This document shows positions 35,950 to 45,653 of a DNA stretch of 64,000 nt, piece by piece; the stretch's first letter is position 1; the number at the start of each line of letters is the position of its first letter. The notes below the pieces were generated by a model, which was given only the letters and a program-made list of their open reading frames with translations, was not told where the DNA came from and searched no databases. The DNA is from Tetrastigma voinierianum (lineage: Eukaryota; Streptophyta; Magnoliopsida; Vitales; Vitaceae). The position numbers and the translations under genes were made by a program. The stretch is taken from contig JAEQBH010000990.1 of assembly GCA_016808115.1 (NCBI GenBank), positions 1,116,001 through 1,180,000 on the forward strand, given 5' to 3'.

Positions 35950-36480
35950 AGCGCTTTCGTGGAAAATTCTGCTATTTACGTCCCTTTTTCTTTCAACGAT
36001 TCTCTGATCAGATAAGTGATCGGCTATCACGTTATCACTACGCGCGATCCATGGTTTAGATCAAACTGTTGAAACGATACTTTATCGTCGATCTTGGTTT
36101 TGGCATCCTTCTTTGCCATTAGATATTTGATTGCGGCATGATCGTTATGTATTACAACATGGAGCCGTAATATGCCGAACTGGTGCCGCAAAACAAATAT
36201 CATTGCCGGCATCTCGCCTACGTAGTGGAGTAGTTTTCTTGTGCCTCATTGAATGTTTTGCTGGCATAGTATATGGCCTTGAATATCTTGTCAGTTCTTT
36301 GTTCCAATACAGCTCCCATTGCATAGTCACTGACATCACACATAATTTCAAACTCCTTGTTCCAGTCTAGTGTCAACATAATGGGAGTTGATACTAATCT
36401 GGATTTAATTTCCTCAAATGCAGATCTGCATGATTCATCAAAATCGAATTTTGCATCTTTTTCCAGCAGTCTACACAATG
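35950..36480 (-). pseudogene. Athila-1 RNase H
   Basis: FDESCRSAFEEIKSRLVSTP, then EFEIMCDVSDYAMGAVLEQR and AIYYASKTFNEAQENYSTT (36478-36218) match the Ty3/gypsy RNase H. After a frameshift the NDHAAIKYLMAKKDAK block lies at about 36150-36090. Family form for the first catalytic block is CDASDYA. Here Ala is Val but Asp is kept. The left end (35890-36050) is CpG-rich and hard to read. Confidence 0.85.
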
Positions 36481-36499
36481 GCTGAGATTTTGAAGCAAA

Positions 36500-37430
36500 A
36501 TCTTTATTAAGATGTACGTAAAATCGACATACTTGAAATCTTCTTATCCCTTTCCTTTGATTGTAGGTGACATGAAAGTCTTTATAAAAACAATCTTAAG
36601 CTTAATTACACTTCCAATCTAACCTTGAAATCTTATGCTCCAAGACAATACATTCATTCACCATGAAATGACATTTTTCCCAATTTAGAGCTAGATTTTT
36701 GTCTTGGCACCTCTGAAGCATTGTTTCTAAATTTTTCAAACAATCTTCAAAACTGGATCCATACCAACGAAGTCATCCATGAATATTTCCACCAACCTCT
36801 TCCACCAAATGTCGGAAAATATAAGACATCATACATCTTTGAAAGAAGTGGCGGGAGCATTACATAATCGAGAATGACATCATTCTAAAGGCAAAGGTGC
36901 CCGTAAGGACAGTACCAAATATTTGATATCTCCTAATAATCCTCTAGGGCTATTGCAATTTGGTTATATCCAGAATATCCATCAAGAAAACAATAATGGG
37001 AGTGCCTTGCTAACCTGTCCAACATTTGGTCAATGAAAGGTAGAGGATAATGATCCTTTATGGTAGCAGTGTTAAGTTTTCTGTAGTAAATACACACTCT
37101 CCATCCTGTCACAGTTCTTGTAGGAATCAATTCATTTTTCTCATTTCTGATGACTGTGAACCCTCCTTTCTTTGGAACAACATGCACTGGGCTCACCCAT
37201 GGACTGTTTGAGATTGCATATGAATCTACATTGCGATTCGGTATGTTCTTTTCGACTACTTCTTTCATTCTTTAGTTCAGCCTTCTCTGATGCTCTATAG
37301 AAGTTCTAGCATTCTCCTCCTACAGGATCTTATGCATATAGATTGAAGGACTGATTCCTTTCATATCTTCTATAGACCAAGCTATTGCTTCTTTATGGCT
37401 ATGAGAGTCTCGGCGACTTTTGCTCCTCCA
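36500..37430 (-). pseudogene. Athila-1 reverse transcriptase
   Basis: An open frame at 37268-36933 reads SNSPWVSPVHVVPKKGG, then TGWRVCIYYRKLNTATIKDH, PLPFIDQMLDRL and CFLDGYSGYNQIAIA. Past a stop and a frameshift, VEIFMDDFVG at about 36780 holds the catalytic Asp pair. The family reads GWR-CIDYRKLN, so one catalytic-region Asp (Ile-Asp-Tyr) is Tyr here. RNase H follows to the left. Frames break about every 110 codons. Confidence 0.88.
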
Positions 37431-37779
37431 GTTTAGTTAGTCTAGTTGAAATAATAATTGGCTTTCCCTTTTATGGTTGCAAGAAGGCATACTTTAAGTG
37501 ATCAGGCAATTCCTTGAGTATTAAACCTTCTGAGCTTTTGTTTTCTTCAGCTACCTTCTCTTCATAAGCATTGGAATTTTACGCTATTTTCTCCCACCTT
37601 TGAATACTAGTGCATTTAATTTATATTTAGATTCAGAATTTCAACTTCAAGAAGGCTTAAGATATTGAATTCTTCTCATTCTCATTCATTAAATTCTGAA
37701 AATTCTGATCGGTGGTTAGTTCGAGTGACGGGAAATTTTGCTTCTACGATTTCACCGATCGGCGTGCGAAGTTTTGGTT

Positions 37780-38330
37780 GTTTAGGAGACATGATTGAGA
37801 TTGAAGTGTAGCAGCGGCTTCAAGCTCTCCAACCACAAGAGTCGAGTTCCACTTTTCACATCAATCGGGTGCTTCCTCACATTTGCTAAGAATGGTCTTC
37901 CTAAACATGACACTTGTTTGTCTTCCTCTATATTAATCACCACAAAGTCCATTGGGAAAACAAAATTTCCCACTTTTATCAACCCATCTGAGTTACCCTC
38001 GGGGGTGACCAATGTCACATACGCCATCTGCGGTGTTATGCTTATGGGGTGACCCCCAGGCAATCTTTATCCACGAGACAAAGACATCAAGTTGATTACT
38101 AGCTCCCGAAGGAATCACACGAGTGCCTTGCCCGTATCGAGCATCACCAGTCTTGTAAGGGTATAGTGAAGCTGCACCGGATCCTGGCGTTTTTCGGAGG
38201 TATGAGATTATGCGGATTCTTTGCCTTTGTGTGGGTTCAACATTGGCTCACTATCCGCACCTTAGTAATCTTTCTCTTACGGCTAAATACATCTTTCATG
38301 AATTTTGCATGCGAGGCATTTGGTCAATGC
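37780..38330 (-). pseudogene. Athila-1 aspartic protease
   Basis: The open part (38063-37782) reads ISITPQMAYVTLVTPEGN, then NFVFPMDFVVINIEEDK and CLGRPFLANVRKHPIDV, matching the C-terminal half of Athila retropepsin (FPMDFIVLDIEED...LGRPFLATGRALIDV). The active-site block is upstream at about 38080-38125 in another frame (CDSFGAS, family CDLGAS). N-terminal KFMKDVFSRKRKI lies near 38300. Gag lies to the right. Confidence 0.82.
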
Positions 38331-38339
38331 TTAAAAGAG

Positions 38340-40087
38340 TGCGATGTATCTTCTCTTAAGCATGTTTAGAATTTTACATAGAAGCTGCTCTTTATCTTTT
38401 CTTTCGACAGTCTTTGAGGAATGGAACTAGAGGATTGTAGGCTATCCCCTTCCCTTCTTCCCTGATTGTAGGCTGCACAATTTCTATTAGCACTCTCGGT
38501 AGTTTAAGATTGTGATGCTCGGGTTCTTCTATAATTTTACTGTTTCTCTTCTTGTTTGTCTTTCTTCAACTCTACTTTCAATCTAGCTCTCTTGCCCTTC
38601 ACGAGTCATATCTAGGTCTTTTGGATTCTTCCACAGTGTCACTGGAAAGAATCCTTTGACTCTTTCACATGGCTTGAGCCAGTTGCAATCACAATATCTA
38701 CAGATTCTTTAAAGGCTTATAATGTTCATTTTTGAAACTCCTTTGTTGTATTTGCACGGAAATCTTTAAGATCAACAAATCTTCTCTCATGCATATTATT
38801 GATATTTTATTAATACGATATAAATTGCATCATTTGATCTTGAATTGGGCCTTTCGGCATAATAATGTTACGTTGTCTCGCTTGATACTGCGCTCTTCTT
38901 TGTTATTGGAACCTAGGTAGTATGTCGACTGATGGTAGTTTAATCATATCTTGTGCCTTGCTGGCTTAGCACCCACCATGAAGAAAAGCTTTCATGGTTC
39001 CTTAGTGCTGGTATTTGTAGTGTGTGGCGGTTGAGTTTTAGGCTTAAAGGTATAACTCTTGCTTACAGGTGAGATGCTTTGTGCCGCCCTTGACTGGTAA
39101 GGCTCTTGGCATAGTACCCCTCAACCTTTGTTTCTTCTTCCTTCTCTCACTGCTCCAATCTCATGTGTAGTGTGCATCTTCCTCTCATTCTTTGCTCGAC
39201 ATTCATGGCTGTCAGCAGCCCCATGGCTGTCGTTCTATCCGTCCTAATTAGACCATTCCCAGTCCTGCTGGCTGCTCCTTTAAAGGTCGGATGGAGTCTT
39301 GTAATTGCATTTGGAAAGGTCTTCTATAACTTGCCTTGCCTCCTCTACACTTCTTCTTTTAAAACCTCATGTGAGATGCATCAATTACTTTTCCCTTAGG
39401 TCTTATAATTCATGGCATAATTAGAAAATATCCATCGAGTGGTAGATCCCCATTCCATCGTAGGGCACCTCTTCGACAATCTCTTGAGACCTCTCATCTG
39501 AGTGTGAGACTCTCATCCCTCCCTTGCTTGAACAATATGATTTCTCCTCTTATCTCAATAGTGAGAGCTGGAGGGAAAAATTTGCTCATGAATGCCTCTA
39601 CTAGTTCTTCCCAAGTATTCACTTGAAATCCAGTGCGGTGGAGTCGAACCATGTGGGCCGCACGTCTCGATGAAAACGGGAAGAGTTGAAGCTTGATCAC
39701 ATCTGGTCTTACTCCATTTAGTTCCACAGTGTTTTCCATCCTCATAAATCTCCCCAGGTGCTCATTTGGATCTTTAGAAGGGTGGCCTGTGAACTGGTGT
39801 TGCTGCACCATTGTAATCAAAGCTGGCTTCAGCTTGAAATTGTTTGCTTTAATAGGGGGTTGTCTCACAGCAGAGTATTCTTCTTGGATGATGGGCCTCT
39901 AAAATTCCTCCATTATGTTAGGCCTCTATGGTTTCTCTGCTTTTTCTTCTTCTGGAATAGTTTTTAATCTTTCTATTTGATTAGCTATACTTCTATCTTC
40001 AGCACTGGTAACTTTCCTCAGATTTTTCAAGGTTCTTTCAATTTCTGTATCTAGAGGCAGTAGTTCTGCTTTTGATTTTCTATGCAT
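38340..40087 (-). pseudogene. Athila-1 gag
   Basis: From ATG at 40087 the frame reads a charged leader (MHRKSKAELLPLDTEIERTL) with two TAG stops, then the capsid core at 39868-39494: NNFKLKPALITMVQQHQFTG, DPNEHLGRFMRMENTVELNG, KLQLFPFSSRRAAHMV, TWEELVEAFMSKFFPPA. This is a close match to Athila gag (LFPFSLRDKAKAWL...W-EL---FL-KFFPP). A worn later part includes EARQVIEDLSKCNYK near 39320. The start was chosen for its position 225 bases from the primer site and because the leader is in frame with the core. Confidence 0.88.
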
Positions 40088-40312
40088 TTAATACCTTCCT
40101 GAAAGTGAAAACACACTGAGATCAAATGGAGTCAGTGGTAACAAAAATTATATATCTATTAAACTTCCAAAAAGTCGGTAAGCTTGTCGGCCAGGATAGC
40201 CACTTTAGGGGTCATTTATTTTTGTTGATTTCTAAAATTTTTGTAAAACAAGAAAAATGTCAAAATTAGCATTTCTCTCTTTTGTCAGAATATTGATTTT
40301 AAATTCCTACGA

Positions 40313-40329
40313 TCCCCAGAACGGTGGCA
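40313..40329 (-). other. Athila-1 primer-binding site
   Basis: On the minus strand TGCCACCGTTCTGGGGA follows the LTR end after AAGTTTT. It is a slightly changed form of TGGCGCCGTTGCCGGGGA, which pairs with tRNA-Asp in Athila elements. Confidence 0.7.
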
Positions 40330-40378
40330 AAAACTTGTTAACCAAATTTTTGACACAGTTACCAAAGATTAAACTAAG

Positions 40379-40482
40379 TCCACGGTAGCGGCGCCAAAAA
40401 CTTGTTAAGACCTTTTTGCATATATACAAATTTGTGACACTATTTCCCAAGGACCATTACTGAGTCCCCGACAACGACGCCA
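40379..40482 (-). repeat. Two fossil primer-site/LTR junctions inside the Athila-1 LTR
   Basis: Bases 40379-40396 and 40465-40482 are further primer-site copies (TCCACGGTAGCGGCGCCA and TCCCCGACAACGACGCCA on the plus strand), each followed by AAAACTTGTTAA as at the true site. Worn counterparts are in the other LTR at about 8850-8870 and 8915-8935, so they belong to the LTR. Confidence 0.8.
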
Positions 40483-41989
40483 AAAACTTGTTAACCAAAA
40501 TAACTTGTATGCATAAGAAAAATAGTTTTGTCACTAAACTCAATTAAAGATTAGGTTGGTCTTAAAAAGGGCAAGTGCACAGGTTGTATAAGTAATAAAG
40601 TGGACCTATAAGTCTGAATATCGTTCCCACGAAGATTGAAGAGAATTTAAAGTTCAATTACCCAAACTACTCAAGTTCTACACTATTTGAACTCCATTTT
40701 ATAAAATTTCGGTGACCTAACGAGAATTTTAATATCGATATTTACATCTATAATAAAGTGTCCAAATCCTAACATGGGCCAGGATTGAACAGATCATTCT
40801 TTGGAAGTGAACACTGGAATTTCACTGATGTGAAATCATCAATTCCTGCATCTTAGTCCCATTTGATTCTATTATGAATTGGAATATGAAATTGTCAAAA
40901 ATGGAAGTAGTATAGTTTGGATTTCTCCTCTAACCATACTTTTCACTGATTAGAGATTCATGTTCTAATCAGTTACTTGTAATAAAAATCTCTTTATAAG
41001 ATTTGAGTATTTTTGTTTTCCAATACTTCATACCCATTTCATATGACTGCAGTCGCCACTTCCTTAGACGGGGCAATTCTGAGATATCTGCAGTGAATGA
41101 TGTCACCGTCCGCCCAAAATCTTTGAGCGATTTCTCCGCTTTCCTTGATTAGATCTTCTTTAACACGGGGTCGGGATCCGTGCTTCGGATCGAAGAAATC
41201 TACAGGTGATTAATTTGATAGCTCACTCAACCCATTCTCAACCATGAGCAAAATTGAGGATATATCTAAATAATCTTTCAAAGCTTGTTAATTCTTCAAT
41301 ATTAGTCTAACATACCCCAAGTAACTGCGTCTATGCTCTCAGGAATCTCCATCTCTGTGTCACTCAGAGGCCCCCTTGGAAATCAGAGCCAGACCACAGT
41401 CCTTTATGGGTATTCGTTATTAATATTGGGAACAATTCACTACATGAACATCATCATTCAAATAATTTCAAAGATTCCTCGACACGAGGAATTTCCTTCT
41501 GAGTATGCGAAAAGACCATGGCGACATCGGTCTGGCTCCAGTGGAAGTTATGTTCCTTGAAAATTGGATTCTGATAAACCTTAAATGCGATTCGAAATTC
41601 AGTGTAGAGGCTGCGATCAATTGAAGAAATGAGTTCCAACGTTTATGCAGGAATACATTATAATCTGACGATGTCGGAAAAGAATTCGACAATTTAATTC
41701 AGCTTCAAAACTTCTAAACAATACCTTTGCTTCAAGTCAATGGCTTGAATTGAAATTCTCTTATTGTCTAAATACACTACGAAGAAAAGAAAAGAAAAGA
41801 CAAGAAAATAAAGAAAAGAAAAATATAATACAAAGGAGTCCTCAGCTCCCCAGAAACGTTGGTTTATGCCCTTGGTGAAGAAGCTGGAGAAAGGCTGCAT
41901 CGCTCTAATTAAACACATTTATAGAGACAAAGTTTGGTACAACTTGATGCTTGTTATGAATCCACACAAATTTTAGGCCCAGTTGTCTT

Positions 41990-42960
41990 CGATCCACGAC
42001 TGAAAGTTTTGTTGTGTGATTTTTGAATTTTGTTGCGGAGTTTTGTTAAATGACGATCGTATGTCGTGACTATTTCCTGTGTTCTTCCTTGGATTCCATT
42101 AGCGGCGGTGTTTTCTTAGTCGACGGTGATCTTTGTCTTTATGCTTGGTGTTGTCGCGGATTTTCTTATTGCGACAACATTTCTGTTTTGGTTATTATTG
42201 CAACCCTGTCTTGTATTATTGGCATCTCGGTTGCGACCGAAAGTGCGGCGCGACGGATTACGCTGCCATAAGCTTGTTTCCTTATTTGCGGCTGTTTTTG
42301 TTGATTGCGACACGGACTTTGTGTTGGGATGTTTTCTTATCGTGAACCGATATGATATGTCGCGATGACACTTTTACGTATCACGTATATTTTCTGTGCG
42401 ACCTAGTTTTTATCGTGACCCTAACTTTTCCTTATTTTGTCTTCGGTGTCACGGTCGTAACCTATCAATGAAGACTTTTCTATGTTGGTGATTTATGGCA
42501 GCCTCGGCGAAGTGCATCTCGACATCAAAACACCTTTTCAACTTGAAGTATGTCCGCAAACGTGATTCTCCTTGTTGCAGCCGGGGCGGTTCATCCATTA
42601 AAGCGCCCTTTTTTCACGACTTCAGTTTTTCTTCTCACGCCACTAAACTATGCTTGTATTTTCTATCTCAGCAAAACTTTCCCTGACTGCGAGATTAGGT
42701 ATCAGCGACGGATATTACGCCTTGATTTCAGCATTATGTTGCGACACAAACTATTTTGTTCTGTTGACTTGCATATGTTTTCACAGATTTTTAAGCCGTG
42801 ACTCTTTGTCTTATGGCGACTGGCTCGATTAATCGACAATCGGTGTAATTGTTGCGACACGGGGAAATGTTGTTGCAACACGGTTTCTTTGGCAATTGCT
42901 TGGAAGTTTGTCGCGACACACAAATTTCAGTCGTGACATAGACTACTACAATTGCTATTT
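41990..42960. repeat. TCGCGAC-like motif array, Athila-1 5' LTR
   Basis: Words such as TGTCGTGAC (42063), TTGCGACAAC (42169), TGTCGCGATGAC (42358), TTGTTGCGACAC (42851) and TGTCGCGACAC (42908) recur through the U3 half. Many are CpG-to-TpG variants of one palindrome. Confidence 0.8.
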
Positions 42961-43117
42961 TTCTCTTCTTTCTTGCTGGAATTTTCTCATTTTTGAATTA
43001 AAACTTGCAAAACACAAGTTTGGTAAATATTCCATTATTTGGCATTAAAATTGATCAGAAACTACTAAAAACAAGCTAGAAAAATGGACTAAAAATAGAT
43101 GAGTTTAAGTCTCATCA

Positions 43118-43122
43118 CCTAC
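43118..43122. repeat. Target-site duplication of Athila-1 (right copy, degenerate)
   Basis: CCTAC follows the LTR end directly and pairs with ACTAT at 8800-8804. ACTGACCTCAATGAAGC of the Tat RT follows. Confidence 0.5.
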
Positions 43123-43900
43123 ACTGACCTCAATGAAGCATGTCCCAAGGATAGCTTCCTTTGCGTGATAGATCAAATTGTGGATCACAATGACTAGGCA
43201 TGGTATTATGTCATTATGGATTCCTTCTCGGGATGCCATCAGTTCATGCATCGGCCGGCGTGGAAAACGACCTCCCATTTACACCACACGGATTGTACTA
43301 CTACAATGTAATGCCGTTTGGCTTGAAAAACGCAGGGGTAACTTATTAAAGGATGGTGAGCAAGATATTCCAACCACTAATAGGTAAATCCATGGAAGTT
43401 TATATCGATGATATGCTTGTCGAATCGAATATGCAGAACACCGCAAGGCGTCTGAGAAGTCTTGGTACATTGCGAAAACACATCATGAAACTTAACCCTT
43501 TGAAGTGCTCGTTCGGTGTCAGCTCGGAAAATTCCTAGGCTTTATGGTAACATAGAGGGGGATAGAGACTAATCCCATCCAGCTTAATGCCATAATGGAT
43601 TCTCAGGCTCCCACCTCCAGAAAAGGGAGTCTGACAATCGGCGCCGTAGCGGCCCTTGGGCGGTTATATCTTTCGTTTCATAGATCGTTTAGGCCATTCT
43701 TTGCCCATATTAAAGGGAGCTAGCAAGTAGGTTCGGAATCGAAAGTCGACCGGGAACACAGTGATCAAGCAGTATCTCAGGATTACAGTTCTTCTTAGCC
43801 TTGAAGTCGGTGACATACTCTATCTTTATTTGGCGATCTCAGAAATCTCGATGAGTGCAGCATTGTTCAAAGAAGATGAAAACTAGAAGAAGAAACCTAT
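43118..43900 (+). pseudogene. Tat reverse transcriptase, C-terminal part
   Basis: RT resumes with YTDLNEACPKDSF, then a frameshifted IDQIVD and CNAVWLEK-like stretch for the NVMPFGLKNAG block, MVSKIFQPLIGKSMEVYIDD with the catalytic Asp pair at 43407-43412, MKLNPLKCSFGVSS, LGFMV and IETNPIQLNAIMD. The wording is Tat (MVSKIF--LIGK-MEVYIDDMLVKS). The N-terminal half ends at 8804. Stops and shifts occur in several places, but the polymerase box is intact. Confidence 0.85.
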
Positions 43901-44159
43901 ATTCTTCGCCATGAGTCCTTGTCAGGGTAAAAGCAGATGTCCCGACGGCGGCGCGTGGCTCTGCAGGTAGCTCTTAAAGCTTCGTCCACTGCTTTCCCGG
44001 GCGCACCACATCATTGTACTCACCAACCTCCCTCTAAGAAGCACTATACATAAGTCTGATCTGTCAGGGCGGATGGCTCGGTGGGCGATTGAGTTGAGTG
44101 AGTTAAGTGTTCAATATGAACCTTACCTGGCGTTAAAGGGGTAGATACTGGCTGACTTT

Positions 44160-44570
44160 TTAGCATAAATTCCTAAACAAGAAATGAAATCAGACAGCTC
44201 TAACTAGTGGACCCTGAATGTGGATTGGGCTTGAAAGCGGTCGAGGGGCCGGTTGGGACCTCTGACTTAAAGCCGTCGGAAATAATAGACGGAGCCATAC
44301 GTTTATATTTCCTTGCTTCTATGTGAGATTCGAATCTGAGCTTGATCATAGCGGGATCAACCTTGCAATCTCAGGTATCTAAAAAAATCATCTTAAGAAG
44401 CGACTCTCAATTGGTGGTAGGGCAAGTAAATGGTGAATATGAAATAAGAGACCAGCGCATGACCAAGTATGTAAGTCTGGTCAACATACGATTGGGAAGC
44501 TTCATAGCTTGGCGATTGAAGCATGTCCCAAGAGATTTGTGAAAAATGGAGGCAGCTTTGGTAGCCGTAG
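44160..44570 (+). pseudogene. Tat RNase H
   Basis: An open frame at 44342-44542 reads KKIILRSDSQLVVGQVNGEY, then EIRDQRMTKYVSLVNIRLGS and WRLKHVPRDL. This is the second half of the Tat RNase H (DSQLVVGQ--G-YE---RM--Y). Upstream at about 44100-44160 the linker ELSELSVQYEPYLALKGQ is recognisable across frames. No integrase follows before the polypurine tract at 44835. Confidence 0.82.
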
Positions 44571-44834
44571 GGCAGCGTCCCCCTGCCGATAAAGGAATTG
44601 TGCTCCTCCGTTTACTACGGCCAGTGCGTCGATTACTACCCGATCAGGTAAAATGAAATAGGCGAAGCGTGGCTTTTTGGATGACCCGATAGTGCGCTAT
44701 TTGAGCTCGGGCCCGATGGATAATAGAGTCGAAGCTCTGAGATTCGAGTAGCAGTGATTGGGCGCCATCTCCGTACTTAGGGTCTTGGAAACACGGTATT
44801 TTCCTTTTTGATTAAAGGCGTAATCTTCCGGTCG

Positions 44835-44852
44835 AAAAAATAAGGGGGAATT
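44835..44852 (+). other. Tat polypurine tract
   Basis: AAAAAATAAGGGGGAATT lies five bases before the 3' LTR start TGCAAGTGGCC. Confidence 0.8.
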
Positions 44853-44857
44853 ATAGA

Positions 44858-45339
44858 TGCAAGTGGCCTTTAGGCTGAACTAAAACAACCTACGTATTAA
44901 AACTATGCGGGAACTTGACAGTTGATGGGAAGTCCACAAGCCAGTATGGGATCCAGGAGTCCCTGAGTAGAGGCCATCTATCTCGTAGGGAAAGTTTGTT
45001 ATGGATAAATATGTGCAAGGAGGAAATTACGCATGATGTTTATCCATGGATCTCTAGTATCCAAATCTCATATGTCTAAAAAACGTAGATCCTTAATAAA
45101 GGGAGAATTGGTCGCATTAAAGAGAAGATTTTACCCTGCCCAAAATCCTGCAGATTATCTTCCACACATAATCGAGGAGAAATTAGGTGTATAAAAGATA
45201 AAGACTCCCAGGGAAAAGGTATCGCAAATTCATTGCTTTCGAACTTATTCTTCCTTTTCTCCCATCCTTTTCTGGCGGCTTAATCATTGGAGATGCGGCT
45301 GACACATTGTCGCTAGACCCCTCATTTTTTTTTTTGTAG
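44858..45339 (+). repeat. Tat element 3' LTR
   Basis: It matches the 5' LTR from ATTAAAACTATGCGGGAA through the TATA box at 45191 to GACCCCTCATTTT. The last part differs: a T run and GTAG stand in place of the 5' LTR's final 50 bases, so the end is eroded or rearranged. NLR sequence begins right after it. Confidence 0.8.
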
Positions 45340-45653
45340 GTTTATCATAGGCGATGCCTGAAGGTCGGCAGTCCGAATGCTTGACAAATCACAAGACTTT
45401 AATGAAGAGATAGAGATCAAATGTAAGCATAAGCTCAAGTAAGGAATGTTTATCAAGGATAGATCCTCAAGATAAGGGCATGAAGGTGCTTGATGTGCGA
45501 AGCTCGTCCTCATTCCCCATCCCTTCAAATTAGGCATATTATAAATGGAGAGTGTCTTAAGAGATGGGAAGAATGGTTTGCTATTGAAGATGTCGCCATG
45601 TGCTCCACAGCCCACGAGGGTCGGAGTAGTAGATATTAAGAAGGGGAGTTATT
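45340..45653 (-). pseudogene. NLR resistance gene, distal LRR fragment (piece 3 of 4)
   Basis: A minus-strand open frame from about 45615 reads FFPSLKTLSIYNMPNLKGWG, then APSCPYLEDLSLINIPYLSL, LHLISISSLKSCDLSS and ADLQASPMIN. These are irregular plant LRR units (x-L-x-x-L-x-I-x-x) of RGA-type CC-NBS-LRR receptors, where FPSLK-L-LYNMPNLKGW is a common motif near the C-terminus. The upstream 40 bases are out of frame. The left end meets the Tat element and continues in frame into 717-507. The right end meets Athila-2 (TTATT duplication). No repeats of the P-loop or NB-ARC part occur in the window. Confidence 0.88.

Larger units (their letters stand above)
8805..43117 (-). mobile_element. Athila-1, Athila-lineage Ty3/gypsy element inserted in Tat RT
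   Basis: This minus-strand element has a 2.78-kb 5' LTR (40336-43117), a primer site, gag, protease, RT, RNase H and integrase, an extra env-position frame, a polypurine tract and a 3' LTR. Element D splits the 3' LTR into 8805-10750 and about 29300-29897. The two pieces together nearly match the 5' LTR in length and in end sequences. Own length without D is close to 16 kb. Lineage comes from the tRNA-Asp-like primer site TGGCGCCGTTG type, gag wording (LKPALITMVQQHQFTGHPS) and integrase wording. Confidence 0.85.
40336..43117 (-). repeat. Athila-1 5' LTR
   Basis: It runs from TGTTAACC (left, U5 end) to CTCATCA (right, U3 start). Its left limit follows from the other LTR, whose matching end abuts the host frame at 8805. 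Right of 43117 the Tat RT frame resumes. The U3 half (42000-42960) is rich in TCGCGAC-like words. Confidence 0.85.
718..45339 (+). mobile_element. Tat-lineage Ty3/gypsy retrotransposon, heavily nested
   Basis: This is a plus-strand LTR element inserted into the LRR region of the NLR gene. It has two LTRs of about 0.5 kb, gag, protease, RT and RNase H in Ty3/gypsy order, and a polypurine tract. Protease and RT wording (RVLVELGSAAD, YTDLNEACPKDSF) matches the Tat lineage. Its own sequence is only about 6 kb. The rest is a hAT in gag and Athila-1 in RT. No integrase is visible between RNase H and the 3' LTR, so it looks like an internal deletion derivative. The 3' LTR end is eroded: it lacks the last 50 or so bases seen in the 5' LTR and ends in a T run instead of CA. 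Confidence 0.85.
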
